DNA of 35,204 nt from Candidatus Agathobaculum merdipullorum (GCA_019115185.1 DXDZ01000007.1:1-35204); one strand, 5' to 3'; shown: positions 1-9,806, numbered from the stretch's first letter. The notes: generated by a model not told the origin, from the letters alone. Numbers and translations are program-made.

Positions 1-765
1 TCGGATACCAAGGTTACGCTGAGCTATGAAACCCATAAGCCGGTAACGGATTACTGGAGCAGTGCTCCGGCTGATATTCGTGCTATCACCGATCAGGAAG
101 CGTATAACTGTGCTGTTCAGACTTTGAAGGACAAAAATATTATTTGGGATGAAAATGTGATGGAAGATGGCATCAACCCATATTATAACTATGCAGTATA
201 TCATAATGAAGGAGACCCAAAACATGCTAAGGTATCTTCTGCTATTGGTAAAATGAATGGTTATGTGGGATTTGGTCTGGAACGGGTAAAGCGTTATGGT
301 GACGGTTCAAGTGATTGCATCTTTATTGCGGGTAAACGTCCCAACAGTGAAGATTATGATGCCGTGATTGATCCGATTTTGGCACGACTGAATGATGGTA
401 TGTCAGATTATGAAAAGGCTGAGATTATGGTGCAGGCTATTGTGGATCGATACGAATATCAAGCAGGAACAGAAGAATTTAGATGGGATGATCCAGCTGG
501 TTCAAAGGGTGATTGCGGTGCTTATATGCACACTGTAAATGATATTTTTAATGCAGCGGGTATTCCTGTTATCACTATGTTGGCACAAAATCATGCGTGG
601 AATTATGCCTATCTGGATGGAGAATGGTGGGTTGTGGATGCGTCTGGTGCAGATGTGGCTGGTGATTTGGCTTATGCAGGATTCGGTAAGAACGTCGAAA
701 GCTTTAAGGGCGGTCCTGATGACACCGCAAGAGTTGCTATGGCACTCGTAGAATCCGCTCAGTAA
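1..765 (+). CDS. Transglutaminase-like domain protein, 3' part (5' end outside window)
   Basis: The frame is open from base 1, so the true start lies upstream; about 254 residues are visible. The C-terminal half has a transglutaminase/papain-like triad: Cys in GDCGAY, His in NHAWNYAYLDGEWW and Asp in WVVDASG. The visible N-terminal part resembles the spacer or Ig-like regions of surface proteins, but its signal peptide or anchor would be outside the window. Such domains in Clostridia usually belong to secreted or wall-associated proteases or cross-linking enzymes; the substrate cannot be told here. The gene is AT-richer than the rest of the window and ends at a strong terminator, so it is not part of the sugar operon downstream. 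Confidence 0.8.
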   Translation, partial: SDTKVTLSYETHKPVTDYWSSAPADIRAITDQEAYNCAVQTLKDKNIIWDENVMEDGINPYYNYAVYHNEGDPKHAKVSSAIGKMNGYVGFGLERVKRYGDGSSDCIFIAGKRPNSEDYDAVIDPILARLNDGMSDYEKAEIMVQAIVDRYEYQAGTEEFRWDDPAGSKGDCGAYMHTVNDIFNAAGIPVITMLAQNHAWNYAYLDGEWWVVDASGADVAGDLAYAGFGKNVESFKGGPDDTARVAMALVESAQ

Positions 766-782
766 ACAAATATACAAACGCA

Positions 783-824
783 AAGCAGCCGCACTCTTTG
801 AGGAGTGCGGCTGCTTGTTTTTCT
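783..824 (+). terminator. Intrinsic terminator of the transglutaminase-like gene
   Basis: A perfect 14-bp stem (783-796 with 803-816) has a 6-nt loop and is followed by GTTTTTCT. It lies 17 bases after the stop codon. Confidence 0.9.
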
Positions 825-1100
825 ATATTCAGCAGATTTTATTACGAGAATAATGCGGTGTTACAGTTCAAAAATGAGCATATTTATGACAAATATTGTT
901 CATAATAGACAAAATTCGACATAAAAATTGTAAAGAAGATGGAAAATTCTCGTATGAGACAAATTTTCTATTTACGATAGAAAAATGACTATTCCGAAAA
1001 AAATTCTTATGGTAAGATTCACTTGTCGTTAAGGAAATGATTCTTAATCAATAGAAGAGCGACGAGGTAACGGAAAAGAAATGAAAAGGAGTGCTGTGAA
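825..1100 (+). promoter_or_regulatory. AT-rich control region of the sugar operon with phased GACAAA-type repeats
   Basis: This gene-free stretch precedes the solute-binding protein gene. GACAAAWWTT-like elements start at 888, 908 and 958, and a weaker GACATAAAAA starts at 918. All spacings are multiples of 10 bp, so the sites would lie on one face of the helix, as is common for AraC-family activators. An inverted repeat GAAAATT/AATTTTC spans 942-968. A possible -10 (TAAGAT, near 1013) has no good -35, which fits an activator-dependent promoter but is not proof. I see no cre-like site. The PocR-AraC gene at 12159-13010 is the natural candidate regulator; this link is inferred. Confidence 0.4.
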
Positions 1101-2402
1101 ATGAAAAAAAGGTTAATTAGCTGGACGCTTTTATCAGCAATGCTGGTAGCATTAGTCGGTTGCGGACAAAACGCAACGGAGCAGAATACAGACAATGCGG
1201 ACGCTTCTTCAAACGGCAGCGATGATGTGATTACTGTTGCAATGTGGGATTCTCCGCAGGAGCCTGGTTTTACCCAGATTCTTGAAAAATTCACCGAGGA
1301 AACCGGCATCGAAACTCGAATTGAGGTTACTCCGTGGGATCAGTACTGGACCATGCTGGAAGCTGCGGCAACTGGCGGCTCCATGCCGGATGTATTTATC
1401 ATGCATTCTAATGAGATCGCCAAGTATGCGGAAAACGATATGCTGCTCGATCTGTCCGATTATATCGCGCAGAGCGATAAGATCGACATGAGCAAGTATC
1501 CGCAGGATATCGTAAGCCTGTATCAGAATGAAGACGGCGCACAGTTGGGTATCCCGAAGGATATTGATACGGTAGCGCTCTGGTACAACAAGACCATGTT
1601 TGACGAAGCCGGTCTCGCATATCCGGATGATACCTGGACTTGGGAAGATGTTGCAGAAGCTGCGCAGAAGCTGACTAAGGATGACGGCAGTCAGTATGGC
1701 TTCGCAGTAAGCCCGGATAACGATCAGGGCGGCTACTACAACATCATTTACGATTACGGCGGATATGTTCTCTCTGACGACCAGCAGACCTCTGGTTTTG
1801 ATCAGCCGGGCACGATCGAAGGCCTGACCGTCCTGATGGATATGGAGAAGAACGGTTATATGCCTCCCTACACAACGCTGGTTGAGAACGGCGACTGCAC
1901 GCTGTTCATGTCCGGTCAGGTAGCGATGACGCTGCAAGGCTCCTGGAAGGTGAACGATCTGACCAACAACGACTACGTCAAGGAAAATTGCGACGTTGTG
2001 ATCAAGCCGATGGGTCCGAACAATGTTCGCACCACCATTTACAATGGCGTTGCATGGGCGGCACCGTCCAACTCGTCTGATCCGGAAACCGCATGGAAGG
2101 TCATTGAGTATCTTGGTTCGCAGGAAGCACAGCAGATGCAGTCCGATCTCGGCGTTATGATGTCGGCATGGGAAGGCACTTCCGATAACTGGATCAATGC
2201 GCATCCGGAATTCAATCTGCAGGCGTATCTGGATGTAATGGATGACACAATGGTGATCTTCCCGCACTCTCGCCGCACGGTGAACTGGGCTAATATGATC
2301 AAGGAAGAGATCGGCGCAGGCTTCACGGGTGAAATGACTCCGGAAGAGACTTGCCAGAACATCGCGGATCAGATGAATCAGATTTTGAAAGAAACCAACT
2401 AA
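1101..2402 (+). CDS. Sugar ABC transporter solute-binding lipoprotein (family 1)
   Basis: This 433-residue protein is a typical extracellular solute-binding protein of carbohydrate ABC importers. It opens with a lipoprotein signal peptide: Lys/Arg start, hydrophobic core and lipobox L-V-G-C with Cys21, followed by an acidic/Asn-rich linker. The body has the family-1 binding-protein fold features, for example TPWDQYW, LWYNKTMFDEAGL and GVAWAAPSNSSDPETAWKVIEYL. A strong AAAGGAG lies 10 bases before the ATG. It is the first gene of a co-directional run to 12162 and is followed by two permeases with no ATPase, so a shared MsmK/UgpC-type ATPase elsewhere is expected. The ligand is probably an oligosaccharide or glycoside, given the alpha-galactosidase downstream; this is inferred. 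Confidence 0.9.
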   Translation: MKKRLISWTLLSAMLVALVGCGQNATEQNTDNADASSNGSDDVITVAMWDSPQEPGFTQILEKFTEETGIETRIEVTPWDQYWTMLEAAATGGSMPDVFIMHSNEIAKYAENDMLLDLSDYIAQSDKIDMSKYPQDIVSLYQNEDGAQLGIPKDIDTVALWYNKTMFDEAGLAYPDDTWTWEDVAEAAQKLTKDDGSQYGFAVSPDNDQGGYYNIIYDYGGYVLSDDQQTSGFDQPGTIEGLTVLMDMEKNGYMPPYTTLVENGDCTLFMSGQVAMTLQGSWKVNDLTNNDYVKENCDVVIKPMGPNNVRTTIYNGVAWAAPSNSSDPETAWKVIEYLGSQEAQQMQSDLGVMMSAWEGTSDNWINAHPEFNLQAYLDVMDDTMVIFPHSRRTVNWANMIKEEIGAGFTGEMTPEETCQNIADQMNQILKETN

Positions 2403-2432
2403 AGAAACAATGCGATTCGCAGGAGGAATACC

Positions 2433-3347
2433 ATGGGCGGAAAAAATAAAACCGTAAGATATTCTGCGAAAAAGCGTAATGAAGCATGGTGGGGATACCT
2501 TATGGTGTTCCCCACCATACTGGGTTTAATCGTTTTGAATATCATCCCTATTTTTCAAACCATCTATCAGAGCTTTTTCAAAACGGGCGATTTCGGGAAA
2601 GGCAATATTTTTATCGGTCTGGAAAACTATATTGACTTGATTCACGATTCTTCCGTCTGGCAGGCCGTATGGAATACGATTCGGTATACGCTGGTGGAAG
2701 TGCCGATCTCGATTGTCATTGCGCTGCTGCTGGCGGTGCTTTTGAACAGAAAGATGAAGTGCCGGGTAGCATTCCGTACGATTTATTTTCTGCCGATGAT
2801 TGCAGCGCCGGCTGCCGTGGCAATGGTTTGGCGGTGGCTGTATAACAGCCAGTTCGGCCTGCTCAATCACATTTTAGGCATCTTTGGATTGGGACCGGTC
2901 AACTGGATATCTGATCCCAAAATTGCCATTTACTCGGTTGCGGTTGTCGGCATCTGGTCGGTAATCGGCTATAACATGGTGCTGTTTTTGGCGGGCTTGC
3001 AGGAGATCCCCAAGGACTATTATGAAGCGGCACGAATTGACGGCGCAAATGCGGTGCAGCAGTTTTTCAGTGTTACCATTCCGCTGCTTTCGCCAACCCT
3101 GTTTTTCGTATTGGTTACGCGCCTGATTGCGGCGCTGCAGGTGTTCGACGTCATTTACATGATGATGGATTTGAGCAATCCGGCATTGGAGGAAACGCAA
3201 TCGCTGGTATACCTGTTCTATAATTATTCCTTCATCGAAGGCAATAAGGGCTATGGCTCGACGATTGTTATTCTGCTGCTGATGATTATTATGGTCATCA
3301 CGCTTTTCCAAAACTATTTGGAGAAGAAATGGGTGCATTATAATTGA
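2433..3347 (+). CDS. Sugar ABC transporter permease (MalF/UgpA type)
   Basis: This 304-residue integral membrane protein has about six hydrophobic segments. The cytoplasmic EAA loop is clear (EAARIDGANAVQQFFSVTIP, about residue 197 on); it docks on the ATPase subunit. The Lys-rich N-terminus followed by a long first segment (WGYLMVFPTILGLIVLNIIP) is usual for the first of two permeases in carbohydrate uptake systems. An AGGAGG site precedes the ATG, and the gene starts 30 bases after the binding protein. It would form the membrane channel with the next gene product. Confidence 0.93.
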   Translation: MGGKNKTVRYSAKKRNEAWWGYLMVFPTILGLIVLNIIPIFQTIYQSFFKTGDFGKGNIFIGLENYIDLIHDSSVWQAVWNTIRYTLVEVPISIVIALLLAVLLNRKMKCRVAFRTIYFLPMIAAPAAVAMVWRWLYNSQFGLLNHILGIFGLGPVNWISDPKIAIYSVAVVGIWSVIGYNMVLFLAGLQEIPKDYYEAARIDGANAVQQFFSVTIPLLSPTLFFVLVTRLIAALQVFDVIYMMMDLSNPALEETQSLVYLFYNYSFIEGNKGYGSTIVILLLMIIMVITLFQNYLEKKWVHYN

Positions 3348-3393
3348 TTGAAAAGTGTGCTCCTATTGGTTGGACTTGGAGAAAGGAAATGTT

Positions 3394-4221
3394 ATGAGCA
3401 AAAGAAAAGCCACAAATGTATTGGTGATTGTTGTGCTTTCCATCGGTGCCATCGTGATGCTGGTTCCTTTCATCTGGATGGTTTTGACAGCATTCAAATC
3501 GGTCACCGAGGCAACGCAGGTCAATCCCTTTGTGATCTTCCCGTCGAAATGGCTGCTGGATGGCTTCAAAAGTGCCATTACCAAAATGGATATTCCGCAG
3601 CTCTATTGGAACACCGTTTGGATGATCGTCGGGCGCGTGGTTTTCGCTGTGCTGACGGCGACCATGGCAGGATATGCGTTTGCGCGGTTGGAATTCAAGG
3701 GCAAAAAGTTCCTGTTCTCGCTGGTTATTTTCCAGATGATGATTCCGACGCAGATCTTCATCATTCCGCAGTACCTGATGATCAACGCACTGGGCGCGCA
3801 GAATACCATTTTTGCGCTGATCTTCCCCGGTCTGGTCACGGCATTCGGTACGTTCCTGATGCGGCAGAACTTCATCAATCTGCCCAAGGAGCTGGAGGAA
3901 TCCGCGCGTCTGGATGGCTGCAATATCGGGCAGACATTCCTGTTTATCATGCTGCCGCTGGCAAAGTCCGGCATGGTGGCGCTGGGTATCTTTACCGCAC
4001 TGTTTGCGTTTAAGGATCTGATGTGGCCGCTGGTTGTCAACACCAATCAGGCAACAATGCCGCTGGCTTCGGCGCTGGCTAAGCTGCAAGGCACCTTCTC
4101 GTCCGATTATCCGGAACTGATGGCGGCATCTCTGCTGGCATGTATCCCGATGATCGTGATTTATTTGATCTTCCAGAAACAGTTTGTAGAAGGCATTGCT
4201 ACTTCCGGTGGCAAGCTCTGA
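3394..4221 (+). CDS. Sugar ABC transporter permease (MalG/UgpE type)
   Basis: This is the second permease, 275 residues, with about six membrane segments. Its EAA-type loop (EESARLDGCNIGQTFLFIML) sits where expected for the MalG class, and the protein ends in a short tail near FVEGIATSGG. The frame is open upstream to 3355, but I chose the ATG at 3394: GAGAAAGGA stands just before it, and the protein then begins with a normal basic leader (MSKRKA) and a hydrophobic segment. The gap after the first permease is 46 bases. No ATP-binding subunit is encoded in the operon. Confidence 0.92.
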   Translation: MSKRKATNVLVIVVLSIGAIVMLVPFIWMVLTAFKSVTEATQVNPFVIFPSKWLLDGFKSAITKMDIPQLYWNTVWMIVGRVVFAVLTATMAGYAFARLEFKGKKFLFSLVIFQMMIPTQIFIIPQYLMINALGAQNTIFALIFPGLVTAFGTFLMRQNFINLPKELEESARLDGCNIGQTFLFIMLPLAKSGMVALGIFTALFAFKDLMWPLVVNTNQATMPLASALAKLQGTFSSDYPELMAASLLACIPMIVIYLIFQKQFVEGIATSGGKL

Positions 4222-4231
4222 GGTGATATGT

Positions 4232-6348
4232 ATGAAGCAAATTGAGCTGTGCGAAAACGGTATATGCGCGGTTTGGCAAGTCTGTGATGATTTGCGCCTT
4301 CAGCTGCTGCATTTTTCGGCGCAAGCCTGCGCGGCAAAAGCAGAGCCGGAAGAGGGCGTTTATGCGCTGGAAGTGCATGTCACAGGCGAAAACTGTGAGC
4401 TGGAAAGAAACGGTATTCGCCATGCGATGACAAGCGCAGGCTGGCGGATGCAGTACATCCGCCATACAGATGAAAGAAATGAAGCAGGACGCCGCATCAC
4501 ATTTTACATGAAGGAGCCTGCAATCGGATTGCAGGCGCGGCAAATTTATCAGTTCTATGATGGCATTCAAACCGTGCGCGCATGGGCGGAACTGGAAAAT
4601 GTCGGAGCTGACGATCTGGGTATTGAGTATGTCTCCTCGTTTGCACTGACCGGCGTGGAACGCGGCGGGCTGTCCGCGCCCGAGGATAAGATGCGCGTTT
4701 GGATTCCGCACAACACATGGTGCCGCGAGGCACAGTGGAAATCGTATTCTTTCCCCGAGGTCGGCTTGACGAGCAGCCAGATTTACCAGCGGCAGCATTC
4801 CGCGACGGCGCTGTCAGTGGGAAATACCGGAACTTGGTCCACCAAGTCCTATCTGCCGATGGGCTATCTGGAAAATGTGGAAACGGGCTCCGCACTCCTG
4901 TGGCAGATCGAAAACAACGGCTCCTGGCATTGGGAGATTGGGGATCAGACCGGATACTACTATTTGCTGCTGTCCGGCCCTACGGAAAGTGACAGCCACT
5001 GGTGGAAAAAGCTCAAACCGGGCGAGCAATTTGTTTCGGTCCCGGCGGCAGTTTCCGTTATCAACGGCACTTTCTCGCAGGCTGTTGGGGAAATGACCAA
5101 GTACAGACGCAGGATTCGCCGCACGCATCCGGATAACGCCAAAGCAAGCGTCATTTTCAATGACTACATGAACTGCCTGTGGGCAGACCCGACCACGGAA
5201 AAAGAAAAACAGATGATTGACGCAGCGGCAGAGCTGGGCTGCGAATATTATGTGGTGGACGGCGGATGGTATTCTGCCGGATACTGGTGGGACAGCGTTG
5301 GTGAGTGGAAGGAAAGCAAAGAGCGCTTCCCCAACGGTCTGGTCGAAGTGATGGATTATATCCGCGGCAAAGGTATGATTCCCGGCCTGTGGTTGGAGCC
5401 CGAGGTCATGGGTATCCATTCTCCGATGGTGCAGCAGGTAAAGCCGGAATGGTTTTTTACAAGACATGGGAAAGCCGTGCAGGAGCGCTCGCGCTATCAG
5501 CTCGATTTCAGAAATCCGGAGGTCATCCGGTATATGGATGAAACCATTGACCGCCTGATCAAAGAGTACGGCGTAGGATATTCAAGATTGATTATAATAT
5601 CGAAGCGGGCATCGGCACAGAAACGGATGCCGACAGCTTTGGTGATGGTCTGCTGTCCCACAACCGTGCGTATCTGCGCTGGCTGGAATCCGTGATGGAG
5701 CGTTATCCGGATCTGGTGTTTGAGAATTGCTCGAGCGGCGGTTTGCGCCTGGATTATGCCATGCTGGCACGGTATCCGCTGCAATCGACCAGCGATCAGG
5801 AGGATTACATCTATACGGCCTCCATCGCGGCGAATGCACCGACAGCGGTGACACCGGAACAGGCCGGCGTATGGTCTTATCCGCTGGCGGACAGCACGAC
5901 GGAGCAAACCGCATTTAACATGGTCAATGCCATGCTGATGCGCATCCATCAGAGCGGCAGACCGGATATCATCGCGCCGGAATGCTTTGCGGTTATCAAG
6001 GAAGGTATTGACTGCTACAAGCAAATGCGCGGCGAGATACCCGCGTCCCTGCCGTTTTGGCCCCTCGGACTATCGGCATTGGGTGACGAGTGGCTCAGTC
6101 TGGGCATGGAAACCAAAACCCGTATTTTCATTGCCGTATGGAGATGCAACAGCAGCACAGGGACGATTTCACTGCCGGTTCCGCAGTGGAAAGGGAAAAA
6201 AGTCAAAGCAAGCTGCTTTTATCCGCAATCCTTGCCATCCAAATGCGAATGGAATCAGCAAGCGGGCAGCCTGAGCGCGGTGCTTCCAGCCTCGGTCTCT
6301 GCAAGAATTTTCGTGTTGGAACAGTTAGATGCGGAGGATGACGCATGA
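4232..6348 (+). pseudogene. Alpha-galactosidase, GH36, broken by one frameshift at about 5581
   Basis: Read through one missing T, this gene gives a full-size GH36 protein of about 705 residues. It starts at ATG 4232 after GAGGTGAT. The N-terminal beta-supersandwich runs to about residue 290; the barrel begins near FNDYMNCLWADP. The + frame reads correctly to GVGY at 5581, then goes out of frame and stops at 5695. Frame +1 from 5581 continues as FKIDYNIEAG, with the nucleophile Asp in KID, then ENCSSGGLRLD with the acid/base Asp, and on to 6348. Inserting one T in the TT at 5581-5582 (giving TATTTC) restores the gene. Everything downstream is well conserved, so this is either a very recent mutation or a sequencing error. 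It should release alpha-linked galactose or a related sugar from imported glycosides; no signal peptide is seen, so it would be cytoplasmic. Confidence 0.88.
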
Positions 6349-7349
6349 AATATGTGACCTTGAAAAACACCGACCTGCGTGTGAGCAACATCAGCATGGG
6401 TACGGGCTCGTTTGGCGATCGAATTGATCGAAAAGCCGCATTTGAAATACTGGATCGCTATTGCGAGCTGGGTGGAAATTTCATTGATACGGCGAATGCA
6501 TATTGCAAATGGATTCCGGGAGCGGGCAACTGCGCGGAAAAAATGCTGGGTGAGTGGCTCAAAACGGTTGATGATTCCAAAATCATTGTCGCAACCAAAG
6601 GCGGCCATTACGACTTCTCCGCGCCGCAGGTTTCCCGCATCAGCGAAGCCGAGATCCGCAAGGATCTGGAGGAAAGCCTGAAAACTCTGCAGCGGGACTG
6701 TATTGATCTGTATTGGCTGCATCGGGATGACCCGGCAGTGCCGACGCAGGAGATCCTCTCATGGATGGAAAAGCTGCGCGAGGAAGGCAAAATCCGTTAT
6801 TACGGAGCATCCAACTTCACGCTGGCGCGTTTGCAGGAGTTTGAAAAATGCGCAGCGGAAAACCATGTGCAAGGTTTCTGCGCGGTATCCAATCAATGGA
6901 GCCTTGCAAGAAAAAAAAGCGCGTATGGCGTCGGGGATGACAGCACAACGGTTGCAGCGAGCGAGGATGAATACAAATGGCATGTGCAGACAGGTATGCC
7001 GCTGATCCCTTATTCGTCCACCGCTTCCGGACTGTTCAGCCGGCTTTATCAGGCCGGTGTGGTTGCAAAAGACGGAAAAGTGGTTGAACCGACTGGGGAA
7101 ATCAATCTTCCGCAACCGTTATTGGATGAATTTCTCAACGAACGGAACCTTTTAATCTATGAAGAATTGTGCAAGCGGCACAAAGAACAGGGCGTTTCCA
7201 TCTTTGCGCTGTCGATTGCCTATCTGTTCAGTCAGCCGTTCCAAGTGATTGCGCTGTCTTCGGTGGATGTTCCGGAGCAGGTGGCCGGTTTGCTAAGCGC
7301 AAGCGAATTGACAATGGATGCGGCCTTTGTAGAAAAATTCGGTAAATAA
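6345..7349 (+). CDS. Aldo/keto reductase
   Basis: This 334-residue NAD(P)H-dependent aldo/keto reductase has the full catalytic tetrad: Asp48 and Tyr53 (FIDTANAY), Lys85 (VATKGG) and His126 (LYWLHRDDP). The C-terminal NADP-binding region includes IPYSSTASGLFSR and the late QVIALSSVDVPEQV segment. Its start overlaps the stop of the alpha-galactosidase in ATGA, so the two are translationally coupled. In this operon it could reduce the aldehyde made by the aldolase, or act on the sugar itself. Family members have many substrates, so the specific role is inferred from context only. Confidence 0.9.
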   Translation: MKYVTLKNTDLRVSNISMGTGSFGDRIDRKAAFEILDRYCELGGNFIDTANAYCKWIPGAGNCAEKMLGEWLKTVDDSKIIVATKGGHYDFSAPQVSRISEAEIRKDLEESLKTLQRDCIDLYWLHRDDPAVPTQEILSWMEKLREEGKIRYYGASNFTLARLQEFEKCAAENHVQGFCAVSNQWSLARKKSAYGVGDDSTTVAASEDEYKWHVQTGMPLIPYSSTASGLFSRLYQAGVVAKDGKVVEPTGEINLPQPLLDEFLNERNLLIYEELCKRHKEQGVSIFALSIAYLFSQPFQVIALSSVDVPEQVAGLLSASELTMDAAFVEKFGK

Positions 7350-7367
7350 AAAACGGAGATGAGTGAC

Positions 7368-8759
7368 ATGGTATTTGCACTATATTTCGCCAATAGAGGG
7401 TTCTTCCCGGAATCTTTGATTGCAAGCGCTCGGGTGGAAGTGGAAGAAGCCGTCAAAAAGGCGGGACACAGCTATATCGAAATGGATCCGGATGCGACGC
7501 GGTTCGGCGCGGTGGAAACCGTGGACGAAGGCCGCAAATATGCGGCATTCCTCGAAGCACATCGCGGGGAATATGACGGTGTCATCATGAGCCTGCCGAA
7601 CTTTGGAGATGAAAACGGCGCCATTCCGGCGGTGCAGGATGCAGGCGTGCCGATCTTCCTGCAGGCGTATCCGGATGAATTCGGCAAAATGGATTTTGCC
7701 AATCGCCGGGATGCTTTCTGCGGCAAGTTCAGCATTGAGGATATGTTTTATCAGTATAAGATTCCTTACACAATCTTTCCACCGCATGTTGTGCACCCGT
7801 CTTCGGATGCCTTCCAGAAAAACCTGAGAGACTTTGCTGCGGTATGCCGGATCGTGAAACGCATGAAGCGGTATACGATCGGCGGTATCGGTGCGCGCAC
7901 TACGCTGTTCAAGACCGTACGCTTTGATGAGCTGGCGCTGCAAAGATACGGGGTTACTTATGAATCCTATGATTTGAGCGAGCTGTTTTCCAGAATCCGC
8001 AATATGTCGGAGACGCGCGACGCGGTCAAGGATAAGATGGAAACCTTGAAAAAGTATTGCAACTGCTGCAAGGTGCCCGATGAAAAGATGCAGGTGCTGG
8101 CAAAAATGTCGGTCGCTATTGACGACATGATCGAAGCATACCACTTTGACAGCGTTTCGATTCGCTGCTGGAATGAAATGCATCAGGAGTTCGGCATCGC
8201 GCCCTGCGTACTGCTCAGCGAACTGAACGACCGCGGCATTGTTGCTTCTTGCGAGATGGATGTCGCCAACACCATCACGATGGAGATTCTGGCGCAGGCT
8301 TCTCAGAAGCCGGCAGCATGTCTGGATTGGAACAACAATTATGGCGATGACGAAAACAAGTGCATCCTCTTCCACTGCGGTTCCACAGCGCAGGGATTGA
8401 TGGAGGACAAGGGCGTTGTCGGCGTACATAAGATGTTCGCCAAGGGCAACGGTCCGGACTATGGCTGGGGCGTCAATGAAGGCCGCATCGCGGCGATGCC
8501 GATGACATACGCCAGCGCCAGAACGGAAAACGGTCTGATTTACACATATGTGGACGAGGGCAGAATGACGGGCGAGCCGATCGAAAAGGAGTATTTCGGC
8601 TGCGCAGGCGTTGCGGAAATCAGCGATCTGCAAAAGAAGATCATATACATGGGACGAAACGGCTTCCGGCATCATACCACGATCAGCGCAGGACATTATG
8701 CCGACGCGATTGAAGAAGCAATGAAAACCTATCTCGGTTATGAGGTAAAGCGTCTGTAA
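7368..8759 (+). CDS. L-fucose/L-arabinose isomerase-like protein (COG2407 type)
   Basis: About 463 residues, resembling the FucI/AraA-fold isomerases that interconvert aldoses and ketoses with a divalent metal. The likely metal ligands are present: Glu in CWNEMHQEFG, Asp in ASCEMDVANT, and a C-terminal His in the FRHHTTISAGHY segment. Two ATG codons compete: 7359 directly abuts GGAG, while 7368 has a proper spacing from it, so I chose 7368. It lies between the reductase and an epimerase-like gene and before an aldolase and FGGY kinase, which fits an aldose-to-ketose step. It is shorter than classical FucI (about 590 residues), and the sugar is not known. Confidence 0.82.
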   Translation: MVFALYFANRGFFPESLIASARVEVEEAVKKAGHSYIEMDPDATRFGAVETVDEGRKYAAFLEAHRGEYDGVIMSLPNFGDENGAIPAVQDAGVPIFLQAYPDEFGKMDFANRRDAFCGKFSIEDMFYQYKIPYTIFPPHVVHPSSDAFQKNLRDFAAVCRIVKRMKRYTIGGIGARTTLFKTVRFDELALQRYGVTYESYDLSELFSRIRNMSETRDAVKDKMETLKKYCNCCKVPDEKMQVLAKMSVAIDDMIEAYHFDSVSIRCWNEMHQEFGIAPCVLLSELNDRGIVASCEMDVANTITMEILAQASQKPAACLDWNNNYGDDENKCILFHCGSTAQGLMEDKGVVGVHKMFAKGNGPDYGWGVNEGRIAAMPMTYASARTENGLIYTYVDEGRMTGEPIEKEYFGCAGVAEISDLQKKIIYMGRNGFRHHTTISAGHYADAIEEAMKTYLGYEVKRL

Positions 8760-8790
8760 TCGGCAATATGCGCGGAAGTGAGTGAGCTGA

Positions 8791-9801
8791 TTGGATAAAG
8801 CTTATATAGGCCACACCAGTCAATTATACGGCGTGGAAGAGCACCGGCTGGTGGGGGGACGCGGAGACGGCATGCGCCTTTTTGGGGTGCGCAACGGCAA
8901 AGGGCTGGAGTTTACCCTGTCGGCAGACCGGTGTTCGGATATTTCCCGTCTGAGTTTTGACGGCGTGAACCTTGGATATTTTTCTCCGGTGGGATATGTT
9001 GCGCCGGCGTACTACGACGCGGTCGGAAACGGCTTCCTAAAATCATTTACAGCCGGATTCCTGACGACCTGTGGCCTTTATGCGGTCGGGACGCCATGTC
9101 AGGATGCGGGAGAATATACTTCTCTGCACGGTTCGGTAGGCAATACGCCTGCGGAGTCGATCGGCATTCGGCAGACGGAAGACGTGATTGAGATACAGGC
9201 CAAAATCGATCAGTCCGAAATGTTCGGTCGAAAGCTGGTTCTGTATCGAACGGTTACCTGCTCTTTGCAGGAAAACCGCATCACGATCCAAGATCGGATA
9301 GCCAACGAAGGAGATCGTATCAGTCCGTGTATGATCCTGTATCATTTCAATATGGGGTATCCGCTGCTCAGTGAAACCGCAGAGCTCAACATCCCTTCCA
9401 AGCAGGTTTCGGCCAGAACAGAAAAAGCGGCAAAGGCAATCGCCCATTGGCACGAGATCACAAAGCCGCAGCCGCAATTTGAGGAAGAATGCTTTTATCA
9501 TCAGTTTTCCAAGGAAGGGCAGGCTGGTATTTATAATGCCGCGATCGGAAAGGGCATTCGTATTTCGTTTGATACGGACAAGCTGCCTTACTTTGTGCAA
9601 TGGAAAATGATGGGCCAACGGGAGTATGTGATGGGACTGGAACCGGGAAACTGCCATCCGGATGGTCGGGATAAAATGCGGGAGTCTGGAACACTGGTGG
9701 AGCTGCAGCCGGGAGAGCAAGTTTCGTATTGCGTTCATTTGCAGTTTTTCCGCGATCAAACCGAGTGGCAGAGCAGCTTTATACCCAGCAATCAGGAGTG
9801 A
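8791..9801 (+). CDS. DUF4432 / aldose 1-epimerase-like protein
   Basis: This 336-residue protein resembles the DUF4432 branch of the galactose mutarotase superfamily, which is rich in beta-strands. Mutarotase-like segments include SLHGSVGNTPAE, ILYHFNMGYPLLSE and GLEPGNCHPDG. The best start is TTG 8791, because no in-frame ATG occurs until the conserved GDGMRLFGV segment and GGAAGTGAG lies upstream. Known superfamily members interconvert anomers of free sugars. Here it probably feeds the right anomer to the isomerase or aligns with glycosidase release; this is context inference. It is followed by the aldolase after a 5-base gap. Confidence 0.78.
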   Translation: MDKAYIGHTSQLYGVEEHRLVGGRGDGMRLFGVRNGKGLEFTLSADRCSDISRLSFDGVNLGYFSPVGYVAPAYYDAVGNGFLKSFTAGFLTTCGLYAVGTPCQDAGEYTSLHGSVGNTPAESIGIRQTEDVIEIQAKIDQSEMFGRKLVLYRTVTCSLQENRITIQDRIANEGDRISPCMILYHFNMGYPLLSETAELNIPSKQVSARTEKAAKAIAHWHEITKPQPQFEEECFYHQFSKEGQAGIYNAAIGKGIRISFDTDKLPYFVQWKMMGQREYVMGLEPGNCHPDGRDKMRESGTLVELQPGEQVSYCVHLQFFRDQTEWQSSFIPSNQE

Positions 9802-9806
9802 AAAAC

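Noticed and set aside
1209-2267. 352-codon minus-strand frame opposite the solute-binding protein
   Set aside because: No motifs or ribosome site; the + strand lipoprotein is certain.
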